Below are positions 17,201-24,907 of a DNA stretch of 64,000 nt, in pieces; the first letter of the stretch is position 1, and each line of letters starts with the position of its first letter. The notes under the pieces are model-generated. The model saw only the letters and a list, made by a program, of their open reading frames with translations. It was not told the DNA's origin and did not search any database. The position numbers and the translations under genes were made by a program. The stretch spans positions 1 through 64,000 of the forward strand of contig NZ_JAELXV010000005.1 of assembly GCF_016427535.1 (NCBI RefSeq), read 5' to 3'. The stretch comes from Hymenobacter sp. BT559 (lineage in GTDB: Bacteria > Bacteroidota > Bacteroidia > Cytophagales > Hymenobacteraceae).

Positions 17201-17428
17201 GAGCACCACCGTCACGCCCGGCATGGGCTGGCCAGCCGCGTCGCGCACGGTACCCGAAACGGGCTGGCCGGCGGCCACCAGAGCCCCTAGGGTAGAGGAG
17301 GAAGCAGGCAGCGCCGCCAGCGCCGCCGTGGGCACCAGAGTGGCCGCGCTCAGCCCTAGGGCCGCCAGGGCCACGGGGCCAGCGGGCGCGTTAAGTAATC
17401 GGCGGCGCAGAGGTAGGGATGCAGTCAA
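14264..17428 (-). CDS. SusC/RagA-family TonB-linked outer-membrane transporter
   Basis: A TonB-dependent importer for a ligand delivered by SusD. After a signal peptide (about 1-40) there is a carboxypeptidase-regulatory-like domain (VSGTVRDAAGQPMPGVTVVL, about 55-135), the plug (VIRGGGSVNAEPPLYVVDGM, then SITVLKDAAAAAIYGAQA) and a long beta-barrel ending in LTVGLNMGI. It lacks an N-terminal STN signalling domain, unlike the SusC at 36.3 kb. The only available start is a TTG at 17428, since a TAG stop lies three codons upstream and no ATG is near. Neighbouring phosphatase genes suggest an organophosphate ligand. Confidence 0.92.
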   Translation of the reverse strand: MTASLPLRRRLLNAPAGPVALAALGLSAATLVPTAALAALPASSSTLGALVAAGQPVSGTVRDAAGQPMPGVTVVLKGTSIGTATNAEGQFTLDAPAGKPVVLMLSYVGYASQEVAYNGEAGLTITLKEAPQGLNDVVVIGYGTAKRDNLTTAIASLPNAEKQASRPITNVQDMLQGNLAGVTVQQNSGDPTATASVVIRGGGSVNAEPPLYVVDGMPYYGGPLNPNDIASITVLKDAAAAAIYGAQAASGVIVITTKAGREGAPRVTIDTYQGWQSAYKLPQALTAPQQAAAYNQAADNDGRARLDAHDATKNPWGQTTRTNWIDEIFRTGSIYNLNASVSGGSGTGHYLASFGYHDREGLLIGTKLKRYTLRLKSDYDLGSKVTVGQNVYINQTSGQGANTSSSYSGAIINALYMPSAAPVYNADGTFGGVTPMSPAPAFQFAGAYGDVYNPVALLLRPTITSPSLNLNGIGYLEYRPLDGLRVRSSFSIDLLRNDYKRFDPRIPEPGRSNTMNYLSQSEESRNKWIWDNQVGYVKNFGKHVLDLTAVYSAQRTNYEYWGVQVQNFDREDSWYQYLGNAKEAVVRPSSSVYQDALTSAIGRLTYSYDDRYFVSGSLRRDRTSRLATHNADFFPAISGAWKLSSESFIGNRVFQTLKLRASWGQIGNIQSVDYYAYNVPLVVGQSYLGSNPNYTNGYYLNKQSNPSLKWERSETFDAGLDMSVLNDRLTFTVDYFQKYTRGLILPVAPNPSSGVGEGPTSNVGTVLNKGLELSLGYNGQVGEFKYQANGNLTLLKNEVKDLDGYGSPFIAHGENVRSQLYPFRSTVGQPLYAYYLIQTDGIFKSAQDIAAYKTADGNQIQPNAKPGDLKFKDANGDGKIDDNDRVYMGNAMPKRTYGLTLSGQWKGFDISMLWQGVSGVNLFNAYKFSTYNAGLQGYNLDSRVLGAWTPDNPDATVPRLSLNDSNKNFSQPSDWFLEDGSYLRLKNLMVGYTLPAGLTSRIRNGASLRLYMTVENLFTITKYTGMDPEVGNRGLDQGAYPVPRTLTVGLNMGI

Positions 17429-17736
17429 GGCGAACTATAAAAGAGTGAGATAAGGCAGCAAGAACTCGAGCCCAACCGTTGATTTTTAGGCACAAGCGCA
17501 CCCGTTGCCCCAAGGAGGGCAGGTAGCCAAATACCCGCAGTAGCGTGGGCCGCTGACCGGCCAGTGCCTAGGTCAGCGCGAGGGGGAGAATCAGAGAAGA
17601 ACCGTAGGGCATTAATCGCCAGCAAGCAAGTGGCTTTGTGCGGGACAAAGGTCGGGCTAGGCTGTTGGCGTTATATTTTTCAAAGATTAACTTACCGTTA
17701 AGGCTGAGTTTATCCTAGTGCTGGCGGGGGTGAAGC

Positions 17737-17800
17737 GCTGCGCGGACTAGATAGTTCGCGACTTCACACAGCTGAACAAGGACTGTAAAGTCCACGCAAC
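17737..17800. repeat. degenerate palindromic element (family B)
   Basis: GCTGCGCGGACTAGATAGTTCGCG at the left and GGACTGTAAAGTCCACGCAAC at the right keep the GCGGACT/AGTCC core of family B with several mismatches. It lies on the clpX side of the SusCD/phosphatase island, as the copy at 10391-10453 lies on the clpP side. Confidence 0.55.
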
Positions 17801-17934
17801 AGCCCACAGACGCAGCTTATACCTGGAAACATTCGCTTACCGGTGGCGCTTTAGCTTAATCCTGAACGGTTAGATTATCGGTGTGGCTTGCAACGCGGGC
17901 GCGTTTTGCGTCATCATTGCCCTGCTGCGTGGCG

Positions 17935-17942
17935 TATCTTTG
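17935..17942 (+). promoter_or_regulatory. candidate -7 element of the clpX promoter
   Basis: TATCTTTG matches TAnnTTTG fully and lies 54 bases before the clpX ATG. The nearest TTG upstream is at 15 bases, shorter than the usual 17-21, so the assignment is tentative. Confidence 0.4.
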
Positions 17943-17995
17943 AACCCGTTTCGCCGAAATCTGCTTTTGCTACCCAAGTTTATATAAGTTGCCCG

Positions 17996-19225
<1,230 letters not shown>

Positions 19226-19243
19226 ATTTATGTGGTTATTACT

Positions 19244-19274
19244 AAAAAGGGCTCGCTTCGGCGGGCCTTTTTTA
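19244..19274 (+). terminator. intrinsic terminator after clpX
   Basis: GGCTCGC and GCGGGCC pair (one G-T wobble) around a TTCG loop and are followed by seven T. The TTCG tetraloop adds stability. Confidence 0.75.
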
Positions 19275-19280
19275 TTACTC

Positions 19281-19420
19281 GCCGCTCGTGTGACCCCACC
19301 CCCGGCCCCTCCCCTCCGGGAGAGGGGAGCCGACTGAAAGCAAGTGTAAGCGAACGTGACCAGTCGTCAGGCTCCCCTCTCCCGGAGGGGAGGGGCCGGG
19401 GGTGGGGTCACACGAGCGGC
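19281..19420. repeat. long perfect inverted repeat (family C)
   Basis: A 51-base left arm (19281-19331) is the exact reverse complement of 19370-19420, with a 38-base spacer. The arms are very GC-rich (core GACCCCACCCCCGGCCCC). It lies between the convergent clpX and mobBA genes, 6 bases after the clpX terminator and 21 bases from the mobBA stop. Confidence 0.92.
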
Positions 19421-19441
19421 GGGCAATTGCAAGAAGTCATA

Positions 19442-20614
19442 CTAGCCCGCCAGCTCCCGCTGCGCCGCCTCGCGCTCGGCGGGCGTATTCACGTTGCGTA
19501 ACGCATCGCTGCCAGGCGTGGGCAATACTTCTACATCGCTGTTGATGAGCATTTTGCGCGGACACGAATACCCTAGGCCCAAAAAACGCAACAGCTCGGG
19601 GTAAGCCCTAGGCTCAAAAATGGTGATGAGCGGCTCGGGAAAGTCGCTGCCGGGGCTCTGGAAGGCGGTGGCCAGGCGGGCAGTTTGGCGACCGGCCACG
19701 AGTTGGCGCAGTACATCGGCGGTCAGGAAAGGCAGGTCGCAGGCCAGCACCAGCCAAGCGGCGTTGGGGTCGTGGCGGAAGGCCGACAAAATGCCGCCCA
19801 GCGGCCCTAGGCCTAGGAAAGTATCGGGCAAGGGCTGAAGGCCAGCGGGTAGCTCGGCCGCTTGCTCGGCGCGGCACGACACGAAGATATCCTGGCAAAC
19901 TTCAGCTAGCAGGGCGGCGGCTACTTCTCGCTGCTCGCGGCCATCGGGGCCATAGCGGAGGCGGCCCTTGTCGGTTTGCATACGCTGGCTAAGGCCGCCG
20001 GCCAGCACCAGGCCGCGTAGGGGGGCCTGGCGGCGCCCTAGCCACTGCTGCACCCAGGCGGCCAGGCCGGCCACATCGGCCAGCGCGAACTGTGGCAGCT
20101 GCGCGTGGTGCGGCAGGTGCGCTTGTAGGTAGTCAGGCAGCTGGGTTACGCCTTCAGCGAACACGAAGGCTTGTACGTCAGTCAGCTTATCGAGCTTGTG
20201 CGCAAGGGTTTTGCGCGGGTCGATGAGCACGATTTGATGGCGGGCGCGGAAGTGATTGCCGTTTACCAGCACGAGACTAGTGCCGGCCAGCAGGTCGGGC
20301 TGCGAGAAGCGGTCGAACGCGCGGCGCTCGTCGCGGCGGCGGAAGTGGATTTTGTCGGTCACTTCCACGGCCGCGCCGGCTTGCAGTAGCGGGCTCAAGG
20401 CCTGGGCTTCGTCGGCGTCGCCGCTGGCGTGGTCGGCATCGACGTAGCCCACGCGGTGCCCGGCGGGGGCCAGCGCGGCCGTGAGGCTAGCGGCGAGCCG
20501 CTGAATATCGCCGCAGGGCGCGCCTAGGAAGGCTAGCTCGTGGCGGGCAAAATCGCCTAGGTCAGGGCGGGCGAGGTCGGCGTGCTTGGTACGGGGCGGA
20601 GTCAGAGGAGTCAT
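19442..20614 (-). CDS. fused MobB-like/MobA molybdenum-cofactor protein
   Basis: Two domains are joined. The C-terminal half (about 195-390) is MobA, molybdenum cofactor guanylyltransferase, with LRGLVLAGGLSQRMQTDKG and ACDLPFLT; it attaches GMP to molybdopterin to form the dinucleotide cofactor. The N-terminal half resembles MobB, but the nucleotide-binding loop is degenerate: FLGAPCGDIQRLAASL has no GK[ST]. The MobB part may therefore not bind GTP. I start at the ATG at 20614 (MTPLTPPRTK); the frame upstream reads into a family B palindrome. It is divergent from moeA, with that palindrome between them. Confidence 0.85.
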   Translation of the reverse strand: MTPLTPPRTKHADLARPDLGDFARHELAFLGAPCGDIQRLAASLTAALAPAGHRVGYVDADHASGDADEAQALSPLLQAGAAVEVTDKIHFRRRDERRAFDRFSQPDLLAGTSLVLVNGNHFRARHQIVLIDPRKTLAHKLDKLTDVQAFVFAEGVTQLPDYLQAHLPHHAQLPQFALADVAGLAAWVQQWLGRRQAPLRGLVLAGGLSQRMQTDKGRLRYGPDGREQREVAAALLAEVCQDIFVSCRAEQAAELPAGLQPLPDTFLGLGPLGGILSAFRHDPNAAWLVLACDLPFLTADVLRQLVAGRQTARLATAFQSPGSDFPEPLITIFEPRAYPELLRFLGLGYSCPRKMLINSDVEVLPTPGSDALRNVNTPAEREAAQRELAG

Positions 20615-20628
20615 AAGGCTGTAACAGC

Positions 20629-20723
20629 GTAGCGCGAACTTTGTAGTTCGCGTATGCAAGCGAGCAGTACGCCCGCATTGCATTCAGTCTGTCCTCCTAC
20701 GCGAACTACCAAGTTCGCGCTAC
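20629..20723. repeat. palindromic element (family B) between mobBA and moeA
   Basis: Left arm GTAGCGCGAACTTTGTAGTT (20629-20648, continuing to 20654) pairs with 20698-20723 with one mismatched pair. It has the GCGAACT variant of the family core. It fills the divergent promoter region of two cofactor genes and leaves only 7 bases before the moeA ATG. Confidence 0.85.
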
Positions 20724-20730
20724 TTCGCCC

Positions 20731-21939
20731 ATGATTTCCGTCGCCGACGCTTACCAGCAGATTCTCGCCACCGCCCGGCCCCTGCCCCCCGAAACCGTGC
20801 CGCTGGCCACCGCCGTAGGCCGCGTGTTGCACCAGGAAATAACCGCCGACCGCGATTTTCCGCCCTACCACCGCGTGACGATGGACGGCATTGCCATCAG
20901 CTTCGCAGCGCTGGAAAAAGGCCAGACTACCTTTCCCATCGAGCGCACGCAGCTAGCCGGCGCGGCACCCGAGTCATTGCATAACCCGCAGTCCGCCATT
21001 GAAATAATGACCGGCGCGGCTCTGCCGCCCGGCACCGACACGGTTATTCGCTATGAGGACCTGGACTTCGTGGACAGCCCTACCCGCCAGGCCACCGTGC
21101 GCGTGGCCCCGCCCCGGCCGGGCCACAACGTACATGCGCAGGGCAGCGACCAAACGGCTGGCACCCTGCTCTTAGCTCCCGGCCTGGTCCTCAGCCCCGC
21201 CGATATAGCGGTAGCCGCCACCGTAGGCGCGGCTACGCTGGCCGTGGCCCGGCGCCCTAAGGTAGCGGTAGTGAGCACCGGCGACGAAATAGTGGACGTA
21301 GCCGACGCGCCCCTCCCCCACCAGATTCGGCGCTCCAACGCCTACATGCTGCAAGCAGCTCTGACACTATACGGGGCTACGAGCGACATTTTCCACCTCG
21401 ACGACGACCTAGGTACCTTGAAAGCCAGCCTGCCGCCACTGCTAGCCGAGTACGATGCCGTGCTGCTGAGCGGCGGTGTCTCGAAGGGTAAGGCCGACTT
21501 TTTGCCGCAGGCGCTACGCGAGTCGGACGTTACGGAGCTGTTTCACCGGGTGGCGCAGCGACCGGGGCAGCCGCTGTGGTTTGGGCAGCGGCCAGGCGGC
21601 GCGGTAGTGTTTGCCCTACCGGGCAACCCGGTGGCGACGTTCGCCGCCTACTACCGCTACGTGCGCGGCTGGCTGCGCGCCTGCCAGCAGGCGGCCTCTA
21701 GGTCGTTAGTTTTTGCTGAGTTGGTCGAGGCCGTGGAGTTCAAGCCAGCGCTTACCTATTTTCTGGCTGTGCGGCTCGAAAGCGCGCCCGATGGCCGCCT
21801 GCTGGCGCACCCCGCACCCACCGCCGGCTCGGGCGACCTAGCTGGCCTGCTTGCGGCAGATGGGCTGCTGGAGCTTGCGCCCGACGCTACTCATTTTGCG
21901 ACGGGCACAGCGTGGCCGGTGTGGCCGTATCGGGGGTAG
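20731..21939 (+). CDS. moeA: molybdopterin molybdenumtransferase
   Basis: Inserts molybdate into adenylylated molybdopterin, the last step of Mo-cofactor assembly. The N-terminal domain has ATAVGRVLHQEITADRDFPPYHRVTMDG, typical of MoeA. The central MPT-binding domain includes VAVVSTGDEIVD, LLSGGVSKGKADF and VVFALPGNPVATF. The length of 402 residues is normal and the start is an ATG. Together with the fused MobB-MobA gene it supplies cofactor for the FdhF/YdeP enzyme at 24.9 kb. Confidence 0.95.
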   Translation: MISVADAYQQILATARPLPPETVPLATAVGRVLHQEITADRDFPPYHRVTMDGIAISFAALEKGQTTFPIERTQLAGAAPESLHNPQSAIEIMTGAALPPGTDTVIRYEDLDFVDSPTRQATVRVAPPRPGHNVHAQGSDQTAGTLLLAPGLVLSPADIAVAATVGAATLAVARRPKVAVVSTGDEIVDVADAPLPHQIRRSNAYMLQAALTLYGATSDIFHLDDDLGTLKASLPPLLAEYDAVLLSGGVSKGKADFLPQALRESDVTELFHRVAQRPGQPLWFGQRPGGAVVFALPGNPVATFAAYYRYVRGWLRACQQAASRSLVFAELVEAVEFKPALTYFLAVRLESAPDGRLLAHPAPTAGSGDLAGLLAADGLLELAPDATHFATGTAWPVWPYRG

Positions 21940-22100
21940 CTGCCCATTTACCAGCGGCAGATAACCAGCAGCTTTCTTAGCTTAATATTCTGATTTACTT
22001 GGCACACGGTGCATCAGGCGGGTTAGGCTGAACTGTATATTTGATGGTGCTTAGCACACTCAATTAACTAGTCAGCTTCTTATCTCCACATACGCCAACT

Positions 22101-23012
22101 ATGCCCCTATTTAATCCTACCGCCAGCGTTGCCCCAGGCGACCGGTTGGCGTTTGGCTGGCTAAAAGCCAGCTGGCTCTACCTGATGCTCATCCCGGCAC
22201 TGGTCTGGGGTTGGTCGTCGCTGTCGCTGCCGCGTAGCTTGGCTTCGGTGGCGCTCACGGTCTTTACAGTGGGACTGGGCCACTCCATTGGGTTGCACCG
22301 CGGCGTTATTCACCGCTCGTACCGCTGCTCGCGGCTCATGCGTGGGTTTTTAGCGTATTGCTTTGTGCATTCGGGCCTAGGCGGGCCATTGTCGTGGGTG
22401 CGGGTTCATTACTTCCGCGACTACTGGCAAAACCGGCCCGACTGCCCAGCCTACTTCAGCTACGACCACTCGATGTGGCGCGACTACGGATGGAACCTTC
22501 ACCTGGCCCTACGTCCTGCCGATGAGTCCCGCTACGCCATCCCATCCGAAGACCTGTACGACCCGTGGCTACAATTTCTAGAGCGCACTTGGTACTGGCA
22601 TGTGCTGGGGGCAGCCGCTCTCATTTGGAGCTTTTTTGGTTTTGAAACTATGATAGTATGCGTGTGCCTGCGCATCAGCGTCACCATCTTGGGGCACTGG
22701 TTTGTGGGATTTGTGTCACATAAATACGGCTATGCCCGCTACGACATCGACCACGCCACCGAGCATGGCTACAACAACTTTGTGCTGGGTGCGCTTTCGT
22801 TCGGCGAAGGCTTTCACAATAACCACCACGCGCACCCCAGTTCGGCCAAAATGAGCACCGCCTGGTACGAGCTCGACCTAGGCTGGTACTTGATTGCAAC
22901 CCTACGCGCCCTAGGTCTGATTTGGGACGTGCAAGTGGTAGGTCAGACGCCCACTCAAAAGCCGCAGGCTAAGGCCCGCGCCTACCGTTGGCGCTGGCCC
23001 TGGCAAGACTAA
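22101..23012 (+). CDS. fatty acid desaturase-like membrane protein
   Basis: A membrane protein of 303 residues from the di-iron acyl desaturase superfamily. Box I (LHRGVIH, HxxxxH) and box III (HNNHHAH, HxxHH) are intact. Box II, usually HxxHH, reads VHYFRDYWQN, so two expected histidines are missing; this may mark a separate subfamily or a changed activity. Several hydrophobic segments place it in the inner membrane. It would modify lipid chains if active. It stands between moeA and the OxlT-like pair and has no evident link to molybdenum metabolism. It ends in a strong terminator. Confidence 0.8.
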   Translation: MPLFNPTASVAPGDRLAFGWLKASWLYLMLIPALVWGWSSLSLPRSLASVALTVFTVGLGHSIGLHRGVIHRSYRCSRLMRGFLAYCFVHSGLGGPLSWVRVHYFRDYWQNRPDCPAYFSYDHSMWRDYGWNLHLALRPADESRYAIPSEDLYDPWLQFLERTWYWHVLGAAALIWSFFGFETMIVCVCLRISVTILGHWFVGFVSHKYGYARYDIDHATEHGYNNFVLGALSFGEGFHNNHHAHPSSAKMSTAWYELDLGWYLIATLRALGLIWDVQVVGQTPTQKPQAKARAYRWRWPWQD

Positions 23013-23031
23013 CGGCCACTGCCTTAAAACA

Positions 23032-23069
23032 AAAAGCCCCGACGCTCACACCGAGCGCCGGGGCTTTTA
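23032..23069. terminator. terminator between the desaturase gene and the MFS small subunit gene
   Basis: AAAAGCCCCG and CGGGGCTTTT form the outer stem and CGCTC/GAGCG an inner stem. A and T runs on both sides suit a bidirectional terminator for the two convergent genes. Confidence 0.85.
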
Positions 23070-23086
23070 TTTTCGCTGCAAAGCGC

Positions 23087-23230
23087 TTACTTAAACAGCG
23101 CCAGCGCCTTAATGAACGTTTGCGAAACGCCCCACGCCAGCGGAATACCTACGTAGAGCCATGCCAGAATAGTTGAGCCACCGGCCGACTCTTCGGTAGC
23201 GGGGGCAGTAGAATTTGGTTTCGGATTCAT
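23087..23230 (-). CDS. MFS transporter small subunit (47 residues)
   Basis: The 47-residue product begins MNPKPNSTAPATEESAGG and continues with one hydrophobic helix (ILAWLYVGIPLAWGV) and a short tail FIKALALFK. Small one-helix proteins of this type are found beside oxalate/formate antiporter-like MFS genes in many bacteria and are thought to be transporter subunits. It lies 34 bases after the OxlT-like gene on the same strand, so they form one operon. Coding is supported by an ATG start, a TAA stop and the single clean helix. Confidence 0.8.
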   Translation of the reverse strand: MNPKPNSTAPATEESAGGSTILAWLYVGIPLAWGVSQTFIKALALFK

Positions 23231-23264
23231 TGCTAGTCAAGCTTAAAAGGTGATAAGCAGCGGC

Positions 23265-24680
23265 CTAGTGGCCGCCCGCTTCGATAGTAACCGGGCCTTT
23301 CTCCTGGTATTTCTCGTTGACGGCCGTCACGGCCAGGTCAGCAAGGAAGCCCACGGCCAGCAGGCCTGCCATCGTGTAGAACACCGTTTGGTAAGCGGCG
23401 GCGCCGGTGAAACCAGCGGCCTTGCGGCCTTCCGACAAACTGTGCACAATGAGTGGACCTAGGACGCCCGCCGTGCTCCAGGCCGTGAGTAAGCGCCCGT
23501 GGATGGCACCTACTTGATACTTGCCAAAGAGGTCGGACAGGAAAGCCGGCGCGGTAGAAAAGCCGCCGCCATACATGCTGATAATCACGCAGGCTACTAC
23601 TACAAACAGCGTGAGCTGCCCATTGAGGCCCAGCGTTGGAGCGAGCGCATAAAGAACAACCCCCAGGCCGAAATAGATGAGGTAGATAGGCTTACGGCCC
23701 AATTTATCTGAAGCAGACGACCAGAAGAAGCGCCCCAGCAAATTGAATAGGCTGAGCAAACCCACAAAGCCAGCACCGGCTGCGGCGAGCGCGACGGTAT
23801 CCATACCTTTCCCTTTCTCGGTCCCGGAAATGACGGACTGAATGAGCGGCGAAGCGGTTTCAAGCACACCGATACCAGCAGTTACGTTGCAAAGCAGCAC
23901 TACCCACAGCAGCCAAAATTGCGGCGTTTTGATGGCGTTGTCGGCCGATACGTTGCCAGTCGTAATCATGGTGTTGTGCTCCTCATTGGGCACGTAGCCG
24001 GCAGGCTTCCAATCATCAGCAGGCACCCGAATAGTCCATACACCCCACTGCATGAACAGCAAGTAGATGATACCCATCACGATAAATGTGGGTGCCACGC
24101 CCTGCGGGGCCGAGCCTTTGAAGTGGTTCATGAGCGCCACGGCCAGCGGCGAGCCTATCATGGCGCCGCCCCCAAAGCCCATGATGGCCATACCGGTAGC
24201 CACGCCCTTGCGGTCAGGAAACCACTTGATGAGCGTGCTCACCGGCGAGATGTAGCCGATGCCCAGCCCGATGCCGCCTACGAAGCCGTAGCCGAAATAC
24301 ACCAGCCAGATATTGTGCAGATGCACGCCCAGCGAGGCTATCAAGAATCCACCCCCGAAGCACAACGCCGAGGCCAGCATGGCCTTGCGCGGCCCCACGC
24401 GCTCGAGCCACTTGCCAAAAATGGCAGCCGACAAACCCAGCAGCACAATGGCGATGGAGAACGTCCAGCCAATCTGGCCGGGCGTCCAGTCGGTAGGCGC
24501 GGGGTGGGCCGGGTCACCGCTGATGAGCGACCCTAGGGGCTTGTTGAACACGCTAAAGGCGTAAGCCTGCCCGATGGCCAAGTGGATGGCCAGCGCGGCT
24601 GGCGGCACTAGCCAGCGGTTGTAGCCAGGTGGCGCAATAGTACGGCTGCGGTCGAGCAGCCCAGCGGAAGTATCGGGCAT
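23265..24680 (-). CDS. OxlT-like MFS transporter (oxalate/formate antiporter family)
   Basis: An inner-membrane carrier of 471 residues with about 12 helices. The opening RWLVPPAALAIHLAIGQAYAF and a following NKPLG loop are typical of the oxalate/formate antiporter family. The FPDRKGVATGMAIMGFGGGA segment is another family mark. The start is an ATG at 24680 (MPDTSAGLLD). Its substrate could be formate, oxalate or another monocarboxylate; the formate-dehydrogenase-like gene next to it supports formate or oxalate, which is an inference. It is followed by its 47-residue partner. Confidence 0.85.
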   Translation of the reverse strand: MPDTSAGLLDRSRTIAPPGYNRWLVPPAALAIHLAIGQAYAFSVFNKPLGSLISGDPAHPAPTDWTPGQIGWTFSIAIVLLGLSAAIFGKWLERVGPRKAMLASALCFGGGFLIASLGVHLHNIWLVYFGYGFVGGIGLGIGYISPVSTLIKWFPDRKGVATGMAIMGFGGGAMIGSPLAVALMNHFKGSAPQGVAPTFIVMGIIYLLFMQWGVWTIRVPADDWKPAGYVPNEEHNTMITTGNVSADNAIKTPQFWLLWVVLLCNVTAGIGVLETASPLIQSVISGTEKGKGMDTVALAAAGAGFVGLLSLFNLLGRFFWSSASDKLGRKPIYLIYFGLGVVLYALAPTLGLNGQLTLFVVVACVIISMYGGGFSTAPAFLSDLFGKYQVGAIHGRLLTAWSTAGVLGPLIVHSLSEGRKAAGFTGAAAYQTVFYTMAGLLAVGFLADLAVTAVNEKYQEKGPVTIEAGGH

Positions 24681-24856
24681 AAGGGAATTTGAAAGGTGAG
24701 AGAGTGGTGAATATTTTGCGCCTAAAGCGCTATGTTGGTGCAAGGTATAGGCGTTGTGTAAGCAGGCAAGCTCGCAAACGGATTATTTTGCTAATCTGTT
24801 ATAGGTACGTTGTCGCAGTGCGCTAGTTGTAGTGCTCCATAGCCTGACATTGAAAT

Positions 24857-24888
24857 AAAAAGCCCCTAGCTTGAGGCTAGAGGCTTTT
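24857..24888 (-). terminator. intrinsic terminator after fdhF/ydeP
   Basis: AAAAGCC..CTAGC and GCTAG..GGCTTTT pair with one mismatched position inside the stem. The minus strand ends in a T run just after the fdhF stop, so the formate gene is separated from the OxlT-like operon. Confidence 0.8.
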
Positions 24889-24907
24889 CAAAATACTAGT
24901 GCCGCAC

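Larger units (their letters stand above)
17429..17995. other. divergent intergenic region between susC and clpX
   Basis: This stretch of 567 bases has no convincing gene. It must hold the susC promoter (minus strand), but no full TAnnTTTG match was found on that strand. It contains a decayed family B palindrome (17737-17800) and a candidate clpX promoter element (17935-17942). Confidence 0.6.
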
